Below the pieces are notes generated by a model. That model was not told where the DNA came from. It was given only the letters and a program-made list of their open reading frames with translations, and did not search any database. A stretch of 64,000 bases of DNA from Mauremys mutica (taxonomy: Eukaryota > Chordata > Testudines > Geoemydidae). Positions 22,226 through 30,534 of the stretch are shown here, piece after piece. The first letter of the stretch is position 1, and each line of letters opens with the position of its first letter. The stretch spans positions 75,126,618-75,190,617 of the forward strand of contig NC_059080.1 of NCBI RefSeq assembly GCF_020497125.1, given 5' to 3'. Position numbers and translations under genes: made by a program.

Positions 22226-24424
22226 TATGACCAGTCCACAGGTTAACATAATAAAGCACAAAAAATACCAATCAACAAGAAAGCTTCCAGTCTAAAAAAA
22301 GAACTAAAAAAGTATACTCTGTCATCCTGCAGTGTCAAAGGCCTGGCATTATCATTTTTATTCTGAATATGTTTTTGGCAAGGATGCATACTATCTTTAA
22401 TGCAGTAGTTGTAATCCAAAAATGTCATTTTGATAGTTCATTACAATCCATTTACCATCATACTTTTTAGTTTAAAGATTTTGTAAGGAAGCAGCTAAGT
22501 TTAAATATATGTATGTTGAAGGAGCTCTGTTTTTTGCCAACACAGTACTTATTACTTGTATAGGTTGGTAGGAAAAATATATATTTTGAACAGGCACTAA
22601 TACAACTGTCTGAAAAATTCTAAATGAACCAGATCCAAACCTCTGGATTATTTCCTTCCCTCCAATTAAATATTTTAAATCTTGCTCCAGAACAGCTCAG
22701 GCATTCTAGTCAAGAAGATCCACTGTCTGATTAGTAATATTTTTATTCTTGTTACAGTTATCTTGCTGAATAAATATTGATCAGACCTTGCAATGCCCTG
22801 AGGTTGAATTCCTTGTCTTTGCGAAAGAGGGAGAACAGAACTGCCTCCGGCTCCTGTATCTTCTCAGGGAAATGCAATGAACAAAAACATGCATGTAGCT
22901 ATAAATTCATAAGGGTTGATGATGCAGAAAGATTACTTATGAGCAAGGTTGTTTGAATTTGATGAATTATTTCATGCTACAGCATTGCTAGAGAGACCCA
23001 ATACAACTCCCATTGAAGTCTTTGGAAGGCTTTGCATTGATTTCAGTGAGATTTGAATCACCTCTCTTCCCCACCTTTTTAAGAAATTGAAGAAGTAGTG
23101 TCGATCGTCTTAATTACCCTATATTACACTCGTGTTTGCACATGTAGCTATTGGCTTCAGTGGAATTACCAGTCTTCAAGCAGTAGAGAATCAGGCTCTG
23201 TATCTTAAGAAACTTGATATATTTGTATCCCTCATAGAGCAGGCAGCAGGTCCAATTTTGATCTGTGACAACAGTGCAATTCCACATTAATTTACAAAAC
23301 TTTAAATGAGATCAGAACCTGGCCCACTTTTAATAATCAAAAGAGACATGACACAAGAACCCATTCTAAGCTCTTAGAACCTAATTCTCCTCTCACATAA
23401 ACTGATTTTACACCAATATAATTCCATTTATTTCATGGGAACCACTCCTGATTTAACTTTATAACAAAATCAGGCCCACAATTTGGGGCTTGAAGCTCCT
23501 GGACTAATTTATTAATTATTATCATTATTTTTATTTTATTTTATTAGGCTTCATTTTTATCAAAAATTTTGAACTGGTCAACAATTTCCCATCAAAAATT
23601 TTGTTTGTTTGTTTAACCTGAAAATAGTTTTTCATCTAAATAGAAATTTCTGTTTTTATCAAAACTTTTCAGGTCTTTCATAAAAAATGAAAACTCCCCT
23701 TTTGATAACTAAAAACTATTTTTTTCTTCAGCAAACGAGCTTCCTCCCACCTCCTGAGCCCAGTTGTTTGGTTTTCAATTGCTGAAAGCTTAAAAATGTT
23801 TGGGTGATGTGCAATGTAAAATTCAGCAGAAAGAATTTGACAGATTTTTATTTTAGACAAAGCTTTTATGGGAGAGAACTATAACTTCTCAACCAGCTCC
23901 AAAAAAGCTCACTTGAAATGTTTCTTGCATTGACAAGTACACCATGTACCCTCCAGGTGCCTCCCCAAGATCTGCAGTATTCAGGATGCTTTAACCTCTG
24001 CTTTAGGGCAGAGAAACTGGTGAAAACTGGCCTGATAGCTATGAAGAAGCCAAGGGGATTGTGAGGACCATGGTATAATTTATTAGTTTCGGTATTTTAC
24101 ACTTTTAAATGTTACAGACTGTGCATGTCATAGCTGCAGCCTATTTAGCAGCAGGCCAAGCTGTGCAGCAGTATCTGAAACTTTGTTTTATCACCATGTT
24201 AGTGTGTTCCTTGCAGAAAACTAAATCGGAGTTTCAGATGCTGCACTGTTTGGCCAGCTGTCTAAATAATAGCAGCAACAACAAAAAATACCAGTAAAGT
24301 AAAAGTTATGCCAATGTAACCCACACACCTCCTGGGGGTGCTGTTCTGTCCCATCTAGTGGCTCTGAGACCACTTAGAGAGAAAGATAAAATGAGTCTGC
24401 TCTGCTGGCTTTTAAATCATGCAA
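22226..24424. other. Gene-free AT-rich tract with ancient repeat traces
   Basis: Traces of the 'cattgaagtc...ttgatttcagtg' family at 22990-23065 and of 'cctaattctcctctcac...gattttacacc' at 23380-23470. 23540-23720 has A/T-rich 'caaaaattttg' inverted motifs. No gene seen. Confidence 0.45.
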
Positions 24425-24497
24425 TAGAGGCTCATGCACTAAGCTCCAGAGGTCCTAGGTTCGATCTTGCCTGCAGACAACCGGGGTCTGTTGGTGT
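24425..24497 (+). mobile_element. tRNA-like fragment of a SINE
   Basis: 'gaggctcatgcactaagctccagaggtcctaggttcgatcttgcc' has a B box (ggttcgatc) and a plausible anticodon-arm spacing, but no clean A box or cloverleaf closing stem, so it is a dispersed tRNA-derived piece, not a tRNA gene. Confidence 0.4.
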
Positions 24498-25381
24498 TAC
24501 ACTAACATTAGTATCTTAGGTGAAAGCTTATCTTCAGCGTAGTTCACAAATGGGGAAATTATACTGGGCCTCCATGTTTGTATTTAATTTATTTATGTGA
24601 CTTATAAATGTCTTTTGCTAAAACACTTGCATCTTTCCCCGCAACACAGCTGGGGGCACCTGCTTGACAGGCTGTTGGTGGGAGGCAGAGATGCATGGCT
24701 CTGAGAGCTGGGGTGAAACAGCTGGAGTTGTTCAAGGTCATGACCAGCAATGCAAGAGGTGAGCAAGTTCAGCCTGGAACCACTTTCTTCAAGACTGCTG
24801 GTAGGAAGGAAGGGTGAAATGAGCTCTCTCTCAGGAAAGGTATTGGGGCTGAGTCACGTGCCTTTATGTAATCCAATGAAAGCAGTGACCTCCAAGATCT
24901 TTTGGTCAAAAGGAGGTTGGACATCACTCACCTGCCTACCCTCTGCCCATTAACAATTTAGCATGACCAAGAGTGATTAGTGTCATGGCTGAGTCACCTA
25001 ACAGACACCAGGATGGCCGCATTTAATATCTGGAATTGGCTAAAAGAAGATCTGTGAATGTGGAGAATAGGCATCCTGAGCAACAGACTAAATAGGCGGG
25101 GATGGGGGATGCACTGAAATGTGATTGCGTTATGTTAATTTGATGGTGTTTTCCATTTATGATGTAATACCATCACATAGGATAACTGTGATAAATTGTC
25201 TTTTAAGTGACTATCTGTAGGGCCCTGTTATGCAACTCTTACTCACATTGGTAAGGATTTACTCATGCACAGTCTCATGAGTAAGTGTTCCAACTTGGCC
25301 CATAATATTTGCAATTTTATATGTTAGATTAATTTTCCCACCTACTTTTGATTCTTCTCTCCATTTCCTTATCCTTATGAG
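24498..25381. other. Gene-free tract
   Basis: No gene or clear repeat. Ends with ATGAG (25377-25381), the left target duplication of the following retroelement. Confidence 0.5.
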
Positions 25382-25827
25382 TGTCGCAATCCGGTTCATA
25401 GTTATGGCTATGTATGGCCACTTGTCGGTCCACGGCCATCTTGAACCTGCTAAAAGGACAAGACAGCCTCCATGTTGGACCAAGTTCTTGTTAAAGGGCA
25501 GAGATGCTATCCTGCCCAGCAACACTGGTTGTGTATGCTTTTCCTTTTTTTTTACTGGGTCATCTAAGGGTCAGGCTAGTGCCGTGTGCAGAGACCTGAT
25601 CCTGCCCAGCAACTTGTAGTGTCGTGTGCAACATTTTGGTGCTGTGTGCATTTTTCCCGCTCTTTTTGGGCCCGGTCGTCTGGAGGTCAGGCTGGTTCTG
25701 CCCAGCAACTCCAAAGTACTGTATACAGAGACCTGATTCTGCCCAGATACTCCAGTGTGCCGTGTGCAAATCCTTCCGACGTGGGGTGGCAGCAGCTCAA
25801 ATCCTGAAGGGAGGAGGGACCAGGGAG

Positions 25828-25870
25828 CCAATCAGATGCTGACACGAGGGAGTGAGACCTTTCAATAAAA
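25828..25870 (+). promoter_or_regulatory. LTR core promoter: CCAAT plus TATA-like AATAAAA
   Basis: CCAAT at 25828-25832 and AATAAAA at 25864-25870, 31 bases between them. The same order and a similar TATA variant occur in gammaretroviral LTRs. The second copy is at 29523-29565. Confidence 0.5.
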
Positions 25871-25915
25871 CTAGGTTTCCCCCCAGAAAATCTGGTCTTG
25901 ACCATTTTCTTTTTG

Positions 25916-26081
25916 GTGGAGTATCCGCGTGTTAGCCGAAGGACCTGATCAACCTTTTGGCCAGGGTCTCCTCCCGGTAATAGCTAGCTCGTGTTCGTGT
26001 GGAGTATCCGCGTGTCAGCTGAAGGACCTGATCAACCTTTCAGCCAGGGTCTCCTCCCGGTATTGCTAGCTCGTGTCGTGT
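25916..26081 (+). repeat. Tandem 83-bp duplication in LTR leader
   Basis: Two head-to-tail units (25916-25998, 25999-26081) starting gtggagtatccgcgtgt and sharing 'gaaggacctgatcaacctt' and 'ccagggtctcctcccggta'. Units differ at several sites, while the same duplication is present in the 3' LTR (29611-29776), so it predates this insertion. Confidence 0.85.
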
Positions 26082-26735
26082 CGTTTTGGATCCATTTCCG
26101 TCAGCTCGTCATGCTCCTGGTGTCTGTTCTGCTGGTCAGCTGCGCCTGGAGTGCGGTATTTGCTTTTTGATATCTGACAGTTAGCTTATTTAGCCTCTTA
26201 TTTGTTCCCTTCCTTAACTTGGTACCAAATATCTACTCAGAATATCAGGATCGTATTAGTGAGCTCAGGATTGCACAATTGTTCAGCTAGCTTGTATTAT
26301 TGTTCTCTTTGCTATTGAATTGTTAATTGCAAACTGCTTTATATGTTTGAATCACTGCTCTGTCTGTGTCCAGTGTGTGTGTTTAACTGGGGAGCTGCCT
26401 CTACTTAGAGGGTGGCTGACCAAGGGGGTCCAGTCCCTGCGGTCTGAGTGAGTGGAATCTGCCCAGCTGCAGCCGCACCACACTCTGGATTTATCCTCTG
26501 TGTGAAAGCAAGGGTGGCTGAGGCAGTGGCCCGTGGGTCTCTTTTCTGTGTTTGCACCGGGCACCGCCCTGACGAACCCGATTCCTATCTGTGTGATTGG
26601 TGTGTCTGCCTATTTGGTGTGGTGTGGTGAGCAGTATACAGTGTATTATTACTGTGTTTTGGGGTGTGTTTGTACTTTTGATACCATCCCAGCCAAAGTT
26701 GCCTATTCCCCCAGCCCAAGTTGTAAAAATCCCTA

Positions 26736-26741
26736 AATAAA
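26736..26741 (+). promoter_or_regulatory. LTR polyadenylation signal
   Basis: AATAAA 93 bases before the LTR end; equivalent at 30431-30436 in the 3' LTR. More likely than the 25864 box to define the transcript 3' end. Confidence 0.5.
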
Positions 26742-26833
26742 CGCAGCCACTTGGCTTTTCAGTGTTACCCTGGTCCTGCCTGTCTTTTCCTCACGCAATA
26801 CCAAGCTTGAACGAACCCCCAGCTAATTCAGAC

Positions 26834-28339
26834 ATGGCGTCACGAACAGGATTGCGTGAGGAAAACCGTTCCCTGTCATCTATACAGTCCACTTCCCTGT
26901 CATCTATACAGTCCACCTCCCTGTCAGCTATACAGTCCACTCGCCCGTGCCCAGCGTGTCTCGGGACGGGGGAGGTCGGGTTTGGAATTGATCCAGCGCA
27001 TTTATGGGAAGGGGCTCAGACAATTTTGAAAGCAGCCGGGGGCACCTGCCTATCACCTGTCACTCCCCCAAGACTCCTAGCAGGGGGCCCTGCGCATGAG
27101 CTGGTAGTCCAGCTCCTGCAGGAGTTAGAGGAGGGAAAGAAGCGTAGAAGGATCCTTCCTAATAGGTACAAATCTAAAATTGTCGCTGGTACCTATCATA
27201 GGATTCTAGGGCTGGCTCTGGACCAGTTGACCGGTGTCATGAACACTCTGGCGTCCGTTACCCAGGAACTAAATGATATCCGCAAAGCCTCTGGTATGCC
27301 TCACTCCCCACCTGCGCCCCCACCTTCCCCCGCTTTGCCAGGTCATGAAATCCCCGAGCCTTTCCCTTCCTTAGCTTCCGTAGCCCCCAGCGTGTGTATG
27401 GCTCCTAGTCCTGCTGGGGCTATACCGAGGCAGCCCACTTGCGCTAAAGCGGATGCCACGGGGGCACAGGGGGCCCTGGGAGACTCAGAAGGGTTGGGGG
27501 TGCAGACGGCCTTGGGAAGCGCGAGGGCACAAAATGTAATATATGAGGGGTGCACTCGCAGTGAAGCAGAAATGGATATGCTTATTGATGCTACAGCGCG
27601 GAGGTCAAATGAATCTGTGTTCGCCTGGCTAGGACGGCTTGTCCTGGAGTATGGCCAGGAGCTGGTTAGTCAAGAGGAGGCAGCCCTCATGTCACGCAGT
27701 GCGGCCTGGGTAGGGAGCACGGGCCGGGGAATACCTCTAAGAGCTCCGGTCTGGCCTATCTCCTTGCCAGCAGCTGCGTACCTGCAAATAGACTACAGCG
27801 CCGCAGTATTACAGTTGCCCCCCAGTGGGATTTCTACCCCATGCGATTTGCTTTACACCATCGCAGGGGCATCCCTTATTTGGTGGGATCCTAAGCAGGC
27901 CCCCCTGGGTTTAACATTAGCACAGAAGCAGCTGCGGCCGTGCCAAGCTTACTGTTATGTTGCTGACCCAGCTGCTATCCCCGTACAGGAACAGGGGGTG
28001 AATATGGCACTAAATCACAGCCCCCTGGGAGACATTAACACGCTGCTGTGGATGCGGGGGTTCCAGGGGCAGCCAGTCACTTTTTTGTTTCAGGCCATGA
28101 ATCGCCTGATGTGGCCTGGGCCCCAACCGCCTGCGGTGGTTGCGGACACTGGACCCCACGGGGGCAAAGCCCGGGCTCCTAAGCGTTGTTATGCAGAGCG
28201 AGAAAGCTCCGGTTTGTGCATTAATAGTGGGGAGCCTAACGCAAACATTGTGGGCAGGGTAAGCTCTATATCACAGGGGAACCTGGCTGTAGCTTTGGGG
28301 TGGAATAAATACATTGCTCCAGAGCCGCCTCCACTTTGA
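26834..28339 (+). CDS. Gag-position ORF of young LTR element, unknown family, 501 aa
   Basis: Uninterrupted frame from ATG 26834 to TGA 28337-28339. An upstream in-frame ATG at 26762 lies inside the LTR and probably after the polyA signal, so I prefer 26834. Residues 13-36 are three copies of an eight-residue repeat (SSIQSTSL type) encoded by a 24-bp tandem. CPACLGTGEVGFG at 39-51 has a CxxCxGxG motif. A basic cluster (GKKRRR) is at 101-106, a helical segment at about 113-150, a Pro-rich linker at 158-200, and a second folded part at 240-430 with RRSNESVFAWLGRLVLEY (256-273), which could be a divergent major homology region. There is no CCHC knuckle, no N-terminal myristoylation glycine and no PPxY. 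VVADTGPHGG at 435-444 contains a DTG, but nothing around it resembles a protease. Intact length and position argue for a structural protein; function unproven. Confidence 0.6.
   Translation: MASRTGLREENRSLSSIQSTSLSSIQSTSLSAIQSTRPCPACLGTGEVGFGIDPAHLWEGAQTILKAAGGTCLSPVTPPRLLAGGPAHELVVQLLQELEEGKKRRRILPNRYKSKIVAGTYHRILGLALDQLTGVMNTLASVTQELNDIRKASGMPHSPPAPPPSPALPGHEIPEPFPSLASVAPSVCMAPSPAGAIPRQPTCAKADATGAQGALGDSEGLGVQTALGSARAQNVIYEGCTRSEAEMDMLIDATARRSNESVFAWLGRLVLEYGQELVSQEEAALMSRSAAWVGSTGRGIPLRAPVWPISLPAAAYLQIDYSAAVLQLPPSGISTPCDLLYTIAGASLIWWDPKQAPLGLTLAQKQLRPCQAYCYVADPAAIPVQEQGVNMALNHSPLGDINTLLWMRGFQGQPVTFLFQAMNRLMWPGPQPPAVVADTGPHGGKARAPKRCYAERESSGLCINSGEPNANIVGRVSSISQGNLAVALGWNKYIAPEPPPL
26835..26852 (+). 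promoter_or_regulatory. Primer binding site
   Basis: TGGCGTCACGAACAGGAT directly follows the terminal CA of the 5' LTR with no spacer and begins with the TGG complementary to a tRNA CCA end. I cannot assign the primer tRNA. Odd feature: the first ATG of the main ORF is formed by the last LTR base plus the first two bases of this site. Confidence 0.6.
26870..26941 (+). repeat. 24-bp tandem repeat, three units, inside ORF
   Basis: Units at 26870-26893, 26894-26917 and 26918-26941 ('tccctgtcatctatacagtc' core) differ at two positions and keep the reading frame, adding eight residues each. Confidence 0.9.
28258..28259 (+). promoter_or_regulatory. Candidate splice donor in the gag-position ORF
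   Basis: AGG|GTAAGC at 28258/28259. It would pair with the acceptors at 28381 or 28579 downstream. Prediction by consensus only. Confidence 0.3.
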
Positions 28340-28349
28340 AAGCCAGTTG

Positions 28350-28381
28350 TTGTTTTGTTTTTCCCCTTTCTTTTTGTTCAG
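28350..28381 (+). promoter_or_regulatory. Candidate splice acceptor 1
   Basis: A pyrimidine-rich run (ttttgtttttcccctttctt, then tttgttcag) ends at CAG 28379-28381, and an ATG follows at 28383. This is the layout expected in front of a spliced env message. Confidence 0.5.
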
Positions 28382-28382
28382 G

Positions 28383-28610
28383 ATGCGGGTATGGGTATCT
28401 GCCCTAGTAACATCTAGGCTAGGCGACTCGTCTTGCATCCCAACCCCTTGTATGCCACGAGCCCATGAAGAGTTGTGGGAGCAACTTTTCGCTCTCATGT
28501 CCAAAACTAAACTCCCTTGGTTTGTTCATAACAGGACCTGCCCTAGGGCTCGTCCTATTCTCTCCCTTTTTCATTCCAGGTTTATTCACAGCGGCGCCAT
28601 CCCCATCTGA
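28383..28610 (+). CDS. Small ORF behind acceptor, possible Env leader remnant, 75 aa
   Basis: ATG 28383 two bases after the candidate acceptor. The 75-codon frame starts MRVWVSALVT and has one N-glycosylation sequon (NRT at 50-52) and three cysteines, but the hydrophobic core is too short for a confident signal peptide. It ends at TGA 28608-28610, overlapping the next frame. It may be the N-terminal remainder of an env gene whose centre was deleted, or non-coding leader. Frame and splice logic support it; homology does not. Confidence 0.35.
   Translation: MRVWVSALVTSRLGDSSCIPTPCMPRAHEELWEQLFALMSKTKLPWFVHNRTCPRARPILSLFHSRFIHSGAIPI
28556..28579 (+). promoter_or_regulatory. Candidate splice acceptor 2
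   Basis: tctccctttttcattccag ends at 28579, just before the membrane-protein frame, which has no early ATG of its own. A spliced start codon from upstream would solve this. Confidence 0.45.
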
Positions 28611-28987
28611 ACCCTCTGGTCAACCAAACTGTGGCTTACACTCATCAGACACTTCTGGCCACCAATTCGAGTGAGGTACCCTCCATGTCTCCAGACCGTC
28701 CTGGCTGGAACAACATCTCTGCCGTCACCCAGCAGCTGCCGTCCCCAGCTCTCCGCAAGGAGCGTCACCCCTGGGACTGGTGGCAAGCTACTTTGTCAGG
28801 CTGGGGACTTGGACAATGGGCTCAATCCTTGCAGTACTGGCTAATTGCAGCAGTGCTTGTTATCTTTGCTCTTTGCTCAAGCTTTGTCTTTACTAAAGTT
28901 TCAATTAATAACGCACTCCCTGCTCAGGCGGTATACTCAGCCTTTCAGGTAGCTGAGGACCAGACAGACACCAAGGGTTCTGTTTGA
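28580..28987 (+). CDS. Env-TM-like single-pass membrane protein, 135 aa, no own ATG
   Basis: Open from at least 28562 to TGA 28985-28987. The apparent start at 28631 is GTG, so a spliced-on start or in-frame upstream exon is needed. Before the membrane span are three N-glycosylation sequons (NQT, NSS, NIS), then a Trp-rich stretch (WDWWQATLSGWGLGQW), a hydrophobic span (LIAAVLVIFALCSSFVF, about 28841-28891) and a tail of about 30 residues. Sequons outside, Trp-rich membrane-proximal region and C-terminal anchor are the order of a retroviral TM subunit. No fusion peptide, CX6CC motif or surface subunit is present, so this is a remnant or a reduced membrane protein, not a complete Env. Confidence 0.5.
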   Translation, partial: VYSQRRHPHLNPLVNQTVAYTHQTLLATNSSEVPSMSPDRPGWNNISAVTQQLPSPALRKERHPWDWWQATLSGWGLGQWAQSLQYWLIAAVLVIFALCSSFVFTKVSINNALPAQAVYSAFQVAEDQTDTKGSV

Positions 28988-29076
28988 ATTTGGTTTTTCC
29001 CTTATATTCCCTAGGTTCGTTCCCTCCTAGGTGAGCTGACCCTCCCGTGATGGACCGCCAATCGGCCACGGGGGCA

Positions 29077-30529
29077 TGTCGCAATCCGGTTCATAGTTAT
29101 GGCTATGTATGGCCACTTGTCGGTCCACGGCCATCTTGAACCTGCTAAAAGGACAAGACAGCCTCCATGTTGGACCAAGTTCTTGTTAAAGGGCAGAGAT
29201 GCTATCCTGCCCAGCAACACTGGTTGTGTATGCTTTTCCTTTTTTTTTACTGGGTCATCTAAGGGTCAGGCTAGTGCCGTGTGCAGAGACCTGATCCTGC
29301 CCAGCAACTTGTAGTGTCGTGTGCAACATTTTGGTGCTGTGTGCATTTTTCCCGCTCTTTTTGGGCCCGGTCGTCTGGAGGTCAGGCTGGTTCTGCCCAG
29401 CAACTCCAGAGTACTGTATACAGAGACCTGATTCTGCCCAGATACTCCAGTGTGCCGTGTGCAAATCCTTCCGACGTGGGGTGGCAACAGCTCAAATCCT
29501 GAAGGGAGGAGGGACCAGGGAGCCAATCAGATGCTGACACGAGGGAGTGAGACCTTTCAATAAAACTAGGTTTCCCCCCAGAAAATCTGGTCTTGACCAT
29601 TTTCTTTTTGGTGGAGTATCCGCGTGTTAGCCGAAGGACCTGATCAACCTTTTGGCCAGGGTCTCCTCCCGGTAATAGCTAGCTCGTGTTCGTGTGGAGT
29701 ATCCGCGTGTCAGCTGAAGGACCTGATCAACCTTTCAGCCAGGGTCTCCTCCCGGTATTGCTAGCTCGTGTCGTGTCGTTTTGGATCCATTTCCGTCAGC
29801 TCGTCATGCTCCTGGTGTCTGTTCTGCTGGTCAGCTGCGCCTGGAGTGCGGTATTTGCTTTTTGATATCTGACAGTTAGCTTATTTAGCCTCTTATTTGT
29901 TCCCTTCCTTAACTTGGTACCAAATATCTACTCAGAATATCAGGATCGTATTAGTGAGCTCAGGATTGCACAATTGTTCAGCTAGCTTGTATTATTGTTC
30001 TCTTTGCTATTGAATTGTTAATTGCAAACTGCTTTATATGTTTGAATCACTGCTCTGTCTGTGTCCAGTGTGTGTGTTTAACTGGGGAGCTGCCTCTACT
30101 TAGAGGGTGGCTGACCAAGGGGGTCCAGTCCCCGCGGTCTGAGTGAGTGGAATCTGCCCAGCTGCAGCCGCACCACACTCTGGATTTATCCTCTGTGTGA
30201 AAGCAAGGGTGGCTGAGGCAGTGGCCCGTGGGTCTCTTTTCTGTGTTTGCACCGGGCACCGCCCTGACGAACCCGATTCCTATCTGTGTGATTGGTGTGT
30301 CTGCCTATTTGGTGTGGTGTGGTGAGCAGTATACAGTGTATTATTACTGTGTTTTGGGGTGTGTTTGTACTTTTGATACCATCCCAGCCAAAGTTGCCTA
30401 TTCCCCCAGCCCAAGTTGTAAAAATCCCTAAATAAACGCAGCCACTTGGCTTTTCAGTGTTACCCTGGTCCTGCCTGTCTTTTCCTCACGCAATACCAAG
30501 CTTGAACGAACCCCCAGCTAATTCAGACA
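29077..30529 (+). repeat. 3' LTR (1453 bp)
   Basis: Starts TGTCGCAATCC, ends AATTCAGACA, three differences from the 5' copy. The bases before it (cggccacgggggca) give only a short G-run, a weak polypurine tract for plus-strand priming. Confidence 0.93.
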
Positions 30530-30534
30530 ATGAG

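Larger units (their letters stand above)
25382..26834 (+). repeat. 5' LTR (1453 bp)
   Basis: TG...CA boundaries, same length as the 3' copy with an offset of 3695. It holds a CCAAT box (25828-25832), an AATAAAA box (25864-25870), a tandem 83-bp duplication (25916-26081) and a second AATAAA (26736-26741). If transcription starts near 25895 and ends near 26755, R is unusually long (about 860 bp) and U5 short (about 80 bp); this split is inference. Confidence 0.93.
25382..30529 (+). mobile_element. Young endogenous LTR retroelement, 5148 bp, lacks pol
   Basis: Two 1453-bp LTRs (25382-26834 and 29077-30529) begin TG and end CA, and the element is bracketed by a perfect 5-bp duplication ATGAG (25377-25381; 30530-30534). 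By comparing the two LTRs I found only three differences (25714/29409, 25792/29487, 26438/30133), about 0.2 percent, so insertion is recent. The 2242-bp interior has one 501-codon ORF in the gag position and, near the 3' LTR, short frames including a membrane protein with Env-TM features. No protease, reverse transcriptase or integrase motif was found in any frame, so mobilisation must have used proteins from another element. The LTR promoter layout (CCAAT, then AATAAAA) resembles gammaretrovirus-like elements, but the ORF is not a Gag I recognise. Confidence 0.93.

Noticed and set aside
21838..22295. Cluster of ORFs on both strands with repeated GRST/Pro/Arg peptides
   Set aside because: Six overlapping frames in one GC-rich tandem repeat inside a hAT miniature element; coding in all frames at once is a composition effect.
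24425..24497. Possible tRNA gene
   Set aside because: B-box only; no cloverleaf can be closed and the text continues as a dispersed repeat.
25571..25905. Paired LTR ORFs repeated identically 3695 bases downstream
   Set aside because: They are the same LTR sequence read twice, short, on both strands; not separate genes.
28268..28339. Protease-like DTG in the ERV ORF (residues 438-440)
   Set aside because: No hydrophobic strand before it and none of the flap or second-domain residues after it; three residues alone are not evidence.
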